Shown piece by piece: positions 43,021 to 49,783 of a DNA stretch of 64,000 nucleotides (positions within the stretch are counted from its first letter, which is position 1; every line of letters starts with the position of its first letter). Source of the DNA: an uncultured Prevotellaceae bacterium (lineage in GTDB: Bacteria > Bacteroidota > Bacteroidia > Bacteroidales > Bacteroidaceae); the NCBI GenBank assembly GCA_902776195.1, contig CACYPF010000001.1:1-64000 (forward strand). Direction: 5' to 3'. A model generated the notes under the pieces. That model was not told where the DNA came from. It saw only the letters and a list, made by a program, of their open reading frames with translations, and did no database searches. Made by a program: the position numbers and the translations under genes.

Positions 43021-43185
43021 ATGAAAAAATTAGTATTTATGTTCGCAGCCATCGTAGCTGTTTCTTTCGCTTCTTGTGGTGGTAACAAGGCTCAGCAGGC
43101 TGAGGTTGACACTGATTCAGTAGAGGTTGTTGATAGCGCTGACACTGTTGCAGTTGATACTGTTGCTGCTGATAGCGTTAAGTAA
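43021..43185 (+). CDS. Small lipoprotein (54 residues)
   Basis: Encodes MKKLVFMFAAIVAVSFASCG followed by a 35-residue acidic tail made mainly of Asp, Val, Thr, Ser and Ala in repeats such as DTDSVEVVDSADTVAVDTV. The signal ends with lipobox SFASC, so Cys19 is lipidated. The ATG follows a consensus -7 element, and a strong terminator (43218-43246) follows directly, so it is a single-gene, probably well-expressed unit. Similar tiny lipoproteins occur in Bacteroidetes; no function known. Confidence 0.8.
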   Translation: MKKLVFMFAAIVAVSFASCGGNKAQQAEVDTDSVEVVDSADTVAVDTVAADSVK

Positions 43186-43217
43186 TCAGACAACTCGAAC
43201 AAAAATTGAGAGAATTG

Positions 43218-43246
43218 ACCGCTGGATGTGAATCCAGCGGTTTTTT
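43218..43246 (+). terminator. Terminator of the small lipoprotein gene
   Basis: A perfect 10-base stem ACCGCTGGAT (43218-43227) with 43232-43241, loop GTGA, then T6. Confidence 0.93.
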
Positions 43247-43312
43247 GATTACAAAATCTATGCTCATTAACCAATTCTTACTATCTCTATCATTTTAATT
43301 GAAAAGTACAAT

Positions 43313-43981
43313 ATGACTCGCAAGGAAAGATATGACTATATACTCAGATACTTCCGTGAACAGATGCCGGAGGTTCAGACAGAATTGGAGTTCGGTAGCG
43401 TGTTCCAGTTGCTGGTGGCTGTGATACTGAGTGCCCAGTGTACGGACAAGCGCATCAACCAAGTGACACCAGAGCTGTTTCGTCATTTCCCTGATGCAAA
43501 AACAATGGCGAAAGCAGAAGTAGAGGATGTGCTGGAATACGTGAAGAGTGTCTCCTATCCCAATTCAAAGGCAGAGCATCTGGTGAAAATGGCAAGGATG
43601 CTGGTGGAGAGACATGAAGGAGAGGTGCCCAAGGATATGAACCTCCTGCTTGGCTTGCCTGGTGTAGGCAGAAAGACAGCGAATGTGATACAGAGTGTCG
43701 CTTTCGGCAAGTCTGCCATGGCAGTGGATACACATGTGTTCCGTGTTAGTCACCGTCTTGGACTTGTCAACAGGAAAGACGACACCCCCTATAAAGTAGA
43801 GCAGACACTGATAAAAAATATACCCGCGGAAGATATTCCACGGGCACATCATTGGTTATTGCTTCACGGACGGTATGTGTGTACCTCCAGAAAACCGCAT
43901 TGCGAGAAATGTGACCTTAATGGCGTCTGCCCTTCTGCCACCCTTTCATCATCCTGCGATGGAACTGGCTCTCAGCCCTAA
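43313..43981 (+). CDS. nth: Endonuclease III (DNA glycosylase/AP lyase)
   Basis: 222 residues. The helix-hairpin-helix LPGVGRKTANV contains the catalytic Lys121, and AVDTHVFRVSHRLG has the catalytic Asp139. The [4Fe-4S] cysteines C190-x6-C197-x2-C200-x5-C206 are in place. It removes oxidised pyrimidines and cleaves the abasic site in base-excision repair. The last 65 bases overlap the 3' end of the convergent gene at 43917-44342, so the C-terminal SATLSSSCDGTGSQP tail is coded by shared DNA. Confidence 0.96.
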   Translation: MTRKERYDYILRYFREQMPEVQTELEFGSVFQLLVAVILSAQCTDKRINQVTPELFRHFPDAKTMAKAEVEDVLEYVKSVSYPNSKAEHLVKMARMLVERHEGEVPKDMNLLLGLPGVGRKTANVIQSVAFGKSAMAVDTHVFRVSHRLGLVNRKDDTPYKVEQTLIKNIPAEDIPRAHHWLLLHGRYVCTSRKPHCEKCDLNGVCPSATLSSSCDGTGSQP

Positions 43982-44342
43982 TGGCATCATACACCTTAGA
44001 AGCGGGCAGCACTTGCATCATCTTCTTATGGTAGCTCTGCTCCAACTGCTTAAGTTCAATGTCCAATTTGTCACGCTCACGAATAGCAGCGGCACATCCT
44101 TCCTCCGTAGCAGGCTTTTCCTTCCCACCATCACGCATTTTCTTATACAGACAACGCTGTTTCTTATGCATCTCCCGCAACAAAGGGAAGAACTTGATTG
44201 CTTCCTCATCAGTGAGTAGTGCCTCCTTCGTAATGAAATCAGTCATCTCCGCATCAAACTTTTCGGGAGAGAACTTCTTCCCCTGTGCATGACATACGGT
44301 GAACAACATTAACGTGAAACATAGGAATACATATCGTTTCAT
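43917..44342 (-). CDS. Spy/CpxP-like small secreted helical protein
   Basis: 141 residues from ATG 44342 (a start two codons up at 44348 is also possible). Signal peptide MKRYVFLCFTLMLFTVCHAQG. The mature part is highly charged and helical: KKFSPEKFDAEMTDFITKEALLTDEEAIKFFPLLREMHKKQR, with an LT-x-EE block resembling the LTxxQ motif of Spy/CpxP periplasmic chaperones. It is the last gene of the ECF sigma operon, which fits an envelope-stress role, but the family call is structural resemblance only. It overlaps the convergent nth by 65 bases. Confidence 0.65.
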   Translation of the reverse strand: MKRYVFLCFTLMLFTVCHAQGKKFSPEKFDAEMTDFITKEALLTDEEAIKFFPLLREMHKKQRCLYKKMRDGGKEKPATEEGCAAAIRERDKLDIELKQLEQSYHKKMMQVLPASKVYDAIRAESQFHRRMMKGWQKGRRH

Positions 44343-44354
44343 AGGCATCAATCT

Positions 44355-44690
44355 TTAATTATCTGACAGACAGGCATAAATATCTGAATTATCTATCATC
44401 GCATAATCAGCGGCAGCATCCATATATGATTCGGTGACTGCCATTTGTGAAGTTTCAGGTGTTTCCGTACTGATACGTGAGAAGTAAACACCTACACAGA
44501 ACACAGCAATCGCCAAACAGGCTGCAGCATACATCCAAGGGCGGAGCTGTACACGATGTACCTTCTGCTGACGCTCCGGCAACTGGGTCATCACCTGCTC
44601 AGCAAAACTGTCAAAGTATCCTTCCGGAACTTGGAAAGGATTACGCTTCGTCAGCCGCTCTTCTAAATATTTCTCTTCGTTCATATCCAT
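44355..44690 (-). CDS. Candidate anti-sigma factor (single-pass membrane protein)
   Basis: 111 residues. The N-terminal cytoplasmic part (1-50) has NPFQVPEGYFDSFAEQVM, a block common in short Bacteroidetes proteins encoded next to ECF sigma factors. One transmembrane segment spans 51-70 (PWMYAAACLAIAVFCVGVYF), and a 41-residue periplasmic tail follows. There is no zinc-binding HxxxCxxC motif of the ZAS type. Position 36 bases after the sigma gene and this topology support, but do not prove, an anti-sigma role. Confidence 0.65.
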   Translation of the reverse strand: MDMNEEKYLEERLTKRNPFQVPEGYFDSFAEQVMTQLPERQQKVHRVQLRPWMYAAACLAIAVFCVGVYFSRISTETPETSQMAVTESYMDAAADYAMIDNSDIYACLSDN

Positions 44691-44726
44691 TGCTTTATTG
44701 TATAGACGTTTTAACGTCGTAAAAGT

Positions 44727-45272
44727 TTAATCCAGTAACTTAAAAAACTCTGATATTTTCTTCACTGCTATATGGTAGGATGCTTTCAAGGCTCCCTCTG
44801 ACGTGCTGAGAATCTTACTGATCTCACTGTATTTCATCTCATCGTAGTAACGGAGGTTGAAGACCGTACGCTGCACCTCGGGCAGTTGGGCTATTGCTTC
44901 CTGTAAATGTGCTTCTGTCTCGTCACCATCGAAATAACGGTCTGCCATCAACGTATTGGCAACACCACCAGCTTCATCAGCACTGATATTTGAAATATTC
45001 TTCTGACGACGTACGAAATCAAGACTCTCATTGATAGCGATACGATAGAGCCATGTGGAAATTTTGGAGTCTTTGCGGAAGGTATCAATATTCGTCCATG
45101 CTTTCAGCATCACGTTCTGCATAACATCATTGGCATCCTCATGAGTAAGGACGATACGACGTACTTGCCAATACAATTGCTCACTATATTGCCGAACGAC
45201 CAGCTCAAATCCTTTCCGCTGCGTAGCTGGATCAGAAAGCATAGCAGTCAACTGCTTCTCGTCAATAGTCAT
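44727..45272 (-). CDS. ECF RNA polymerase sigma factor
   Basis: 181 residues starting MTIDEKQLTAML. Region 2 is FELVVRQYSEQLYWQVRRIVLTHEDANDVMQNVMLKAWTNI...STWLYRIAINESLDFVRRQ, and region 4 is LPEVQRTVFNLRYYDEMKYSEISKILSTSEGALKASYHIAVKKI. The start at 45272 is preferred over one 9 codons upstream because its ATG overlaps the L,D-transpeptidase stop (TGATG), a typical coupling. It would direct a small regulon in response to an envelope signal, released by the membrane protein encoded downstream. Confidence 0.9.
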   Translation of the reverse strand: MTIDEKQLTAMLSDPATQRKGFELVVRQYSEQLYWQVRRIVLTHEDANDVMQNVMLKAWTNIDTFRKDSKISTWLYRIAINESLDFVRRQKNISNISADEAGGVANTLMADRYFDGDETEAHLQEAIAQLPEVQRTVFNLRYYDEMKYSEISKILSTSEGALKASYHIAVKKISEFFKLLD

Positions 45273-46873
45273 CAGGTGTATTTCTTTAGGTGGTTCCACA
45301 CTAACTTATCATATCCGTACACATCAGGATATATCTGTATATACCCATTCTCATCAGGATAAATGGTATAATATATAATATAAATAGGTACGTGAGGCTT
45401 CACAGACATATAGCTGATCAGCTTACGAGGAAGTTTACGACCATTCTCATTCTCCTCAGGCTCATGAGAGCGGACATACTCCCTGCCTTGTTCGGTCTGT
45501 GGCGCTATGTCCATCGAGATACGTATTTTGTCAAGCGTCCAGTCATCAATATCCCCTAAAAGGAAATGTGCGAGGTCAAAGGGTCGCTGCACTCGGACAC
45601 AGCCATGGGAGACACCGCGCCAACTGTTCTGGAAGAAGCCAGGCGTGGATGTGTCGTGTAGATAAACTGAGAAGTTGTTCTTAAATCGGAACACGATGCG
45701 ACCTAAAGAATTTCCACGCCCACCGTTTTGCGACACGCGATACTTACCACTAGCCAACATAGCACGTGACACGCTGCCAATAGCGACTTTTTTTCCAGTA
45801 GCACGCTCTGCGATATAATAACGGTGACGGGCGAAATAGCTACTGTCACCTGCATGACGGAGCACATCATTATTAACAATGCTCTGTGGAATATTCCACT
45901 CCGGATTGACCTGTATATACTCTATCGCACTGGTTAACAAGGGAGTTCTCGTACTGGTAGTACCACATCCAATACGCATCGACATGATCGAATCCGGACC
46001 ATAGGCATAGAGCATAAAAGCTGGAATATTGACCACGATACGCTTACCTGTAGTGGGCATGGGATTCTTCTCCTGCCAACGACAACGCTCCATATTGACC
46101 AGTATTTTCATCCGCATATCCCCTGAAGAGTATGACAACTGACGCAACAGACTGCGATAGAGCGGAGACTGTGGCTCCACCTCACGCATCATTGGACCTA
46201 CGCTATCATTGGAAATCTTACGAAAAACTTTTTCATAGAAAGCCGAGGTAGGACGTAATATAGGAACATCATACTGATTGACATAGCATATCTTGATATT
46301 ACCAAGACTATCGGGTTTCGACTCTACCATGTTCATTGCTGACTTCGGATTAACAAAACCATACCGCTGTCCTACTACATAAGTCAAATACGCACGTGTT
46401 AAATGATACTCCAAATGAGCTATCACGTCATTAATTGAATGTTCCTTGTCAAAGTCCAATGTTTTGAAACGCCGTAAGTACTCCTCTATCTCTTTAATCT
46501 TGAACTGGGTTGCAGAAAAACCGATTCTCTCTATCTGCGTCAATTGTTGTACCAATGTATCTGCCATAGGAGAAACGCCCTGCCTGCCTATCCACAGCAT
46601 CGGACCATTTTCATGATAATACAGGGCCGTACGAGCAGAAGGTGACAATGAGTCTTTGCCCGCCTTCCCCATTTTCTTCAATACACTTTGGATTTCAGAT
46701 GGTGTTATTTCAAAAGCAGGCGTTTTCAAACCTGAAAACGCCTCCATTTTTATATCGCCTTTCTGAATGGAATCATTCTTACATCCTATCAGGAGAAATG
46801 ACACCAACAGAAATAAAAGAGATATCAGACAACAATCTTTCTGACAACCTTTCCAACTTTGATGATGTAGCAA
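45272..46873 (-). CDS. L,D-transpeptidase lipoprotein (YcbB-like)
   Basis: 533 residues from a TTG start at 46873. The first in-frame ATG would fall after the lipobox LLIGC (about residue 31), so a non-ATG start is needed for secretion and its exact position is uncertain. The long helical N-terminal half and the YkuD domain (RIVVNIPAFMLYAYGPDSI..., EWNIPQSIV) with SHGCVRV (Cys425 as nucleophile) fit the YcbB/LdtD group that makes 3-3 peptidoglycan cross-links. The tyrosine-rich tail (IYIIYYTIYPDENGYIQIYP) is unusual. It overlaps its neighbours at both ends. Confidence 0.85.
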   Translation of the reverse strand: MLHHQSWKGCQKDCCLISLLFLLVSFLLIGCKNDSIQKGDIKMEAFSGLKTPAFEITPSEIQSVLKKMGKAGKDSLSPSARTALYYHENGPMLWIGRQGVSPMADTLVQQLTQIERIGFSATQFKIKEIEEYLRRFKTLDFDKEHSINDVIAHLEYHLTRAYLTYVVGQRYGFVNPKSAMNMVESKPDSLGNIKICYVNQYDVPILRPTSAFYEKVFRKISNDSVGPMMREVEPQSPLYRSLLRQLSYSSGDMRMKILVNMERCRWQEKNPMPTTGKRIVVNIPAFMLYAYGPDSIMSMRIGCGTTSTRTPLLTSAIEYIQVNPEWNIPQSIVNNDVLRHAGDSSYFARHRYYIAERATGKKVAIGSVSRAMLASGKYRVSQNGGRGNSLGRIVFRFKNNFSVYLHDTSTPGFFQNSWRGVSHGCVRVQRPFDLAHFLLGDIDDWTLDKIRISMDIAPQTEQGREYVRSHEPEENENGRKLPRKLISYMSVKPHVPIYIIYYTIYPDENGYIQIYPDVYGYDKLVWNHLKKYT

Positions 46874-47142
46874 CCTTTAGGTATGTTTGTTAATTCAATT
46901 CTTTGTGCTGGACTCTCAATACGTACAGACATCACATGACGACCTGTCAACGAGATTACTTCCATCACCTGTCCTTCCGCATTAACAATATGGACAGTAG
47001 ATTTAGAAACGCTAATCTGTGCCTCACTCTTCTCATCGTTCTGCTCAATACCAACATACTCTGACGATGCTGCCTGAGTAGCCACTGGGAGCATGAAGAG
47101 ACATGCTGCAAAAAGTAATATGATAAGTAATCGTTTTGTCAT
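46825..47142 (-). CDS. Small secreted protein consisting almost only of a T9SS-type C-terminal domain
   Basis: 105 residues. Signal peptide (1-24, ending ATQAASS). After a short linker the mature part is VHIVNAEGQVMEVISLTGRH...IELTNIPKGCYIIKVGK...KIVV, which matches the type 9 secretion C-terminal sorting domain in spacing (strand, GxxV turn, L-x-x-IPKGCYIIKV). Normally this domain is fused to a large cargo protein; here the cargo is missing. It is the first gene of the ECF sigma operon and has its own perfect promoter. It could be a free sorting-domain mimic, a degraded cargo, or a signal for the pathway. Confidence 0.65.
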   Translation of the reverse strand: MTKRLLIILLFAACLFMLPVATQAASSEYVGIEQNDEKSEAQISVSKSTVHIVNAEGQVMEVISLTGRHVMSVRIESPAQRIELTNIPKGCYIIKVGKVVRKIVV

Positions 47143-47161
47143 ATTCTACACTATTACATTG

Positions 47162-47193
47162 CAAAAGTAATAATAATAATTGAAATTACCAAA
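47162..47193 (-). promoter_or_regulatory. Promoter of the L,D-transpeptidase/ECF operon
   Basis: Minus strand TTTG (47190-47193), 20 bases, TACTTTTG (47162-47169); the ATG follows 20 bases later. It matches the primary sigma consensus, so the operon has basal housekeeping transcription. Confidence 0.82.
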
Positions 47194-47214
47194 CTTTAAC
47201 GTAAAAAAATGTGT

Positions 47215-48129
47215 TTACAACTCAAAAATCATCTGTTCATCACACAAAAAGCTGTTATCAAACACTTTTTTCGCCTCCAAGAGTAATATATTCTCATCCT
47301 CATAACGGGAGGAATAATGCCCTAACAGCAATTTCCCCACTTGGGCATCACGAGCAACCATCGCTGCCTGACGAGCAGTAGAATGGTAGTATTTCTCAGC
47401 ATGCTGCATATTATCCTCTCCATAAGTGCTCTCATGATAAAGTGCTGTCACACCTTTGACACGCTCATGCAAAGTAGGAACATATCGGGTATCACTACAA
47501 TAGGCATAACTACGTACCGGCTCCGCTGGTGTTACCAGCCGGTTATTAGGAATCACTTCTCCCTCAGGTGTTACCCAGTCTGCCCCACCCTTGATATTAT
47601 CAATCTGGCTGATAGGAATACCATAGAAATCCATCATGTCACGTTTGATGTGCGGTTTCGTAGGTTTCTCCTTGAACAAGAAACCGCAACAGGGCACACG
47701 ATGTGCCAAAGGGATTGACTCCACCGTCAGGCTACGGTCCTCGTATATGACTTGCTGCTGAGTAGTATCAACCACGTGGAAAACCACTTCATAATCAAGT
47801 CCATGACAGAAAAGTCGCATCTGTTCGTCAAGCATCGACTCCAAAGCTGCAGGAGCATAGACATCCAACTTGGCTGTCCGTCCAAGCAGTCCGAATGTAC
47901 TAATCATTCCAATAAGTCCAAAACAATGGTCGCCATGGAGATGACTGATAAACACAGCAGAAAGTTTAGTAAAGCGGATACGGGAGCGCCGCAACTGCAT
48001 TTGCGTTCCCTCTCCACAATCTACCATGAACTGCTTCCCCCTTAGTTCCACCACCTGCGATGAGGAATAATGGTGGAGTGTGGGCAAGGCACTTCCACAT
48101 CCTAAAATATGAATCTTAAAAGGCTCCAA
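47215..48129 (-). CDS. rnz: Ribonuclease Z
   Basis: 304 residues. The metallo-beta-lactamase fold motif SHLHGDH (His63, His65, Asp67, His68) and the N-terminal HILGCGSALPT are typical of RNase Z, followed by EVVFHVVDTTQQ (flexible-arm region), HRVPCCGFLF, YCSDTRYV and LLLGHYSSRY. It matures tRNA 3' ends; here tRNA genes lack encoded CCA, so the enzyme is needed. The start is TTG at 48129: there is no ATG before the conserved HILGCGSALPT, and homologues start with MExFxxHILG. Confidence 0.93.
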   Translation of the reverse strand: MEPFKIHILGCGSALPTLHHYSSSQVVELRGKQFMVDCGEGTQMQLRRSRIRFTKLSAVFISHLHGDHCFGLIGMISTFGLLGRTAKLDVYAPAALESMLDEQMRLFCHGLDYEVVFHVVDTTQQQVIYEDRSLTVESIPLAHRVPCCGFLFKEKPTKPHIKRDMMDFYGIPISQIDNIKGGADWVTPEGEVIPNNRLVTPAEPVRSYAYCSDTRYVPTLHERVKGVTALYHESTYGEDNMQHAEKYYHSTARQAAMVARDAQVGKLLLGHYSSRYEDENILLLEAKKVFDNSFLCDEQMIFEL

Positions 48130-48136
48130 GACTTCA

Positions 48137-48802
48137 TCAAATCTTATAGTCGTCCTCTGAAGCTTCCTCCAGTTTGATATCTGAATCTGGCTTCTTCAAC
48201 TGTTGGCGACCATACTCGTAAATATCCTCACTATCTTTCAATATCAGGGAATCAGGAGTCAGTCTTACAAGGTCATAGAGGGTCACCTCTTCTTCTTCGC
48301 CTCCCCCCTCACGAACATCAACCAATTCAAGTTTTCCACGAACAAGTCGCCATGTCTTGTAAGTCAAACTACTCTGTTCTATACCTTCAACAATGCCACC
48401 TTCTTTGATACGGAAGCCGACCTCATCACTGCCATCCAAAGGATTGGGCATCACCCAGTTTCCCAACAGTGCCGCCTGATTGATAACAACCAGCGCCTCT
48501 GTCTTTTTGGCATTAGGAACTACCGCCATACGATCACCAACCTGTAAGCCACCGAACACCTGGTTGTTCTCACGGGCATAGGTAATATCCATCTGGATAG
48601 TATCACCTAAATCAGTGACAACCTGCAATGTATTCATCGCAGTTCCTTCTCCACAAACACCATAGATTGTAGGATCCTGAGTGGCATTCATATCCGTAGA
48701 GTCACCATTGTCGAAAGGAACCTGCTGTGTCTTTCCTCCACAACTGCTAATTGTGAAAACCACTGCAGATACCAGCGTCATAATAATTGAAAATTTCTTC
48801 AT
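48137..48802 (-). CDS. Lipoprotein with lipocalin-like region
   Basis: 221 residues. The lipoprotein signal ends FTISSCGGK (Cys21). The mature part has a short beta-rich domain (NTLQVVTDLGDTIQMDITYA, GGLQVGDRMAVV) followed by a segment LLGNWVMPNPLDGSDEVGFRIKEGGIVEGIEQSSLTYKTWRL that resembles lipocalin-like domains seen in Bacteroidetes lipoproteins. Encoded between mazG and rnz with gaps of 17 and 7 bases, thus cotranscribed. No function known. Confidence 0.78.
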   Translation of the reverse strand: MKKFSIIMTLVSAVVFTISSCGGKTQQVPFDNGDSTDMNATQDPTIYGVCGEGTAMNTLQVVTDLGDTIQMDITYARENNQVFGGLQVGDRMAVVPNAKKTEALVVINQAALLGNWVMPNPLDGSDEVGFRIKEGGIVEGIEQSSLTYKTWRLVRGKLELVDVREGGGEEEEVTLYDLVRLTPDSLILKDSEDIYEYGRQQLKKPDSDIKLEEASEDDYKI

Positions 48803-48819
48803 AGACCTTTCTTTATTTA

Positions 48820-49677
48820 TTATTCCTTACTTTTAGCTTCATTCCAAAGAACATCCATCTCCCCCAAAGTCATTTCCGTCAGAGGTTTTCCAATCTTAAT
48901 ACTGTGTTGCTCTATATAGTTAAACCGACGGATAAACTTCTGATTAGTCTCCTCCAAAGCATTATCCGGATTCAGATGATACAGACGTGCCGCATTGATC
49001 ACGGAAAAAAGGAAGTCACCCAATTCTTGCTCTGACCTTTTCTTATCCTCACGTTTCAACTCCACCTCCAATTCATTCAATTCTTCACGTACTTTTGACC
49101 AGACATCCTGTTTGTCCTCCCAGTCAAAGCCCACATGACGAGCCTTGTCTTGTATACGGTATGCCTTGATAACAGAGGGAAGTGATGCCGGGACACCGCC
49201 TAGCACACTTTTGTTACCATCTTTCTCTTTTTGCTTAATCTGCTCCCAGTTATCGAGCACTTGTTCAACATCCTTGACCTCTGAGAAATCACTCTTTCCT
49301 GCATCCTCACCGTAGGGTAAAGGCTTAGGGTCACAAGCTCCGATTTGAGAAGGATGATAAACATGCGGATGACGAAATATCAACTTATCAACCAAATGGT
49401 TACAAACATCCGCTATATCAAACTGGCGATTTTCCTCACCGATTCTCGCATAGAAGCCTATATGCAATAAGACATCCCCTAATTCCTTACAAATCTCAGA
49501 TGCCTCACCTTTCATCAAAGCATCACACAACTCATAAGTCTCCTCTATCGTATTGGGGCGCAAGCTCTCATTTGTCTGTTTCTTGTCCCAAGGACACCTC
49601 TCCCGAAGAGTATCCAACACATCAAGCATCCGCCCGAACGCCGCTATTTTTTCTTCTCTCGTATGTATCTGTTCCAT
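48820..49677 (-). CDS. mazG: Nucleoside triphosphate pyrophosphohydrolase MazG
   Basis: 285 residues from ATG 49677. Two MazG helical domains: the first with LRERCPWDKKQTNESLRPNTIEETYELCDAL and EICKELGDVLLHIGF (EExxE/ExxD metal ligands), the second with DVWSKVREELNELEVELK and RSEQELGDFLFSVINAARL. This is the full two-domain form that hydrolyses non-canonical NTPs and (p)ppGpp-related substrates. Upstream in-frame codons reach 49812 but cross the valS promoter and coding start, so they are ignored. Confidence 0.95.
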   Translation of the reverse strand: MEQIHTREEKIAAFGRMLDVLDTLRERCPWDKKQTNESLRPNTIEETYELCDALMKGEASEICKELGDVLLHIGFYARIGEENRQFDIADVCNHLVDKLIFRHPHVYHPSQIGACDPKPLPYGEDAGKSDFSEVKDVEQVLDNWEQIKQKEKDGNKSVLGGVPASLPSVIKAYRIQDKARHVGFDWEDKQDVWSKVREELNELEVELKREDKKRSEQELGDFLFSVINAARLYHLNPDNALEETNQKFIRRFNYIEQHSIKIGKPLTEMTLGEMDVLWNEAKSKE

Positions 49678-49685
49678 AATCTTTG

Positions 49686-49717
49686 CAAAAGTACAAAATA
49701 AAAACGAAACTACCAAA
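49686..49717 (-). promoter_or_regulatory. mazG promoter (half of a divergent pair)
   Basis: Minus strand TTTG (49714-49717), 20 bases, TACTTTTG (49686-49693). Its -33 element lies inside the left arm of an inverted repeat shared with the valS promoter. Confidence 0.85.
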
Positions 49718-49746
49718 TTTCCATGAGCTATTTGGCAGTTTCGTTT
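49702..49746. repeat. 17-bp inverted repeat between mazG and valS
   Basis: 49702-49718 (AAACGAAACTACCAAAT) and 49730-49746 pair with one mismatch, centred on an 11-base spacer. Each arm contains the -33 TTTG of one of the two divergent promoters. Confidence 0.8.
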
Positions 49747-49762
49747 TTTTTGTTTACCTTTG
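49731..49762 (+). promoter_or_regulatory. valS promoter (half of a divergent pair)
   Basis: TTTG at 49731-49734, 20 bases, TACCTTTG at 49755-49762; the ATG of valS is at 49784. Confidence 0.88.
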
Positions 49763-49783
49763 CACGTCATTATTAAAATATTT

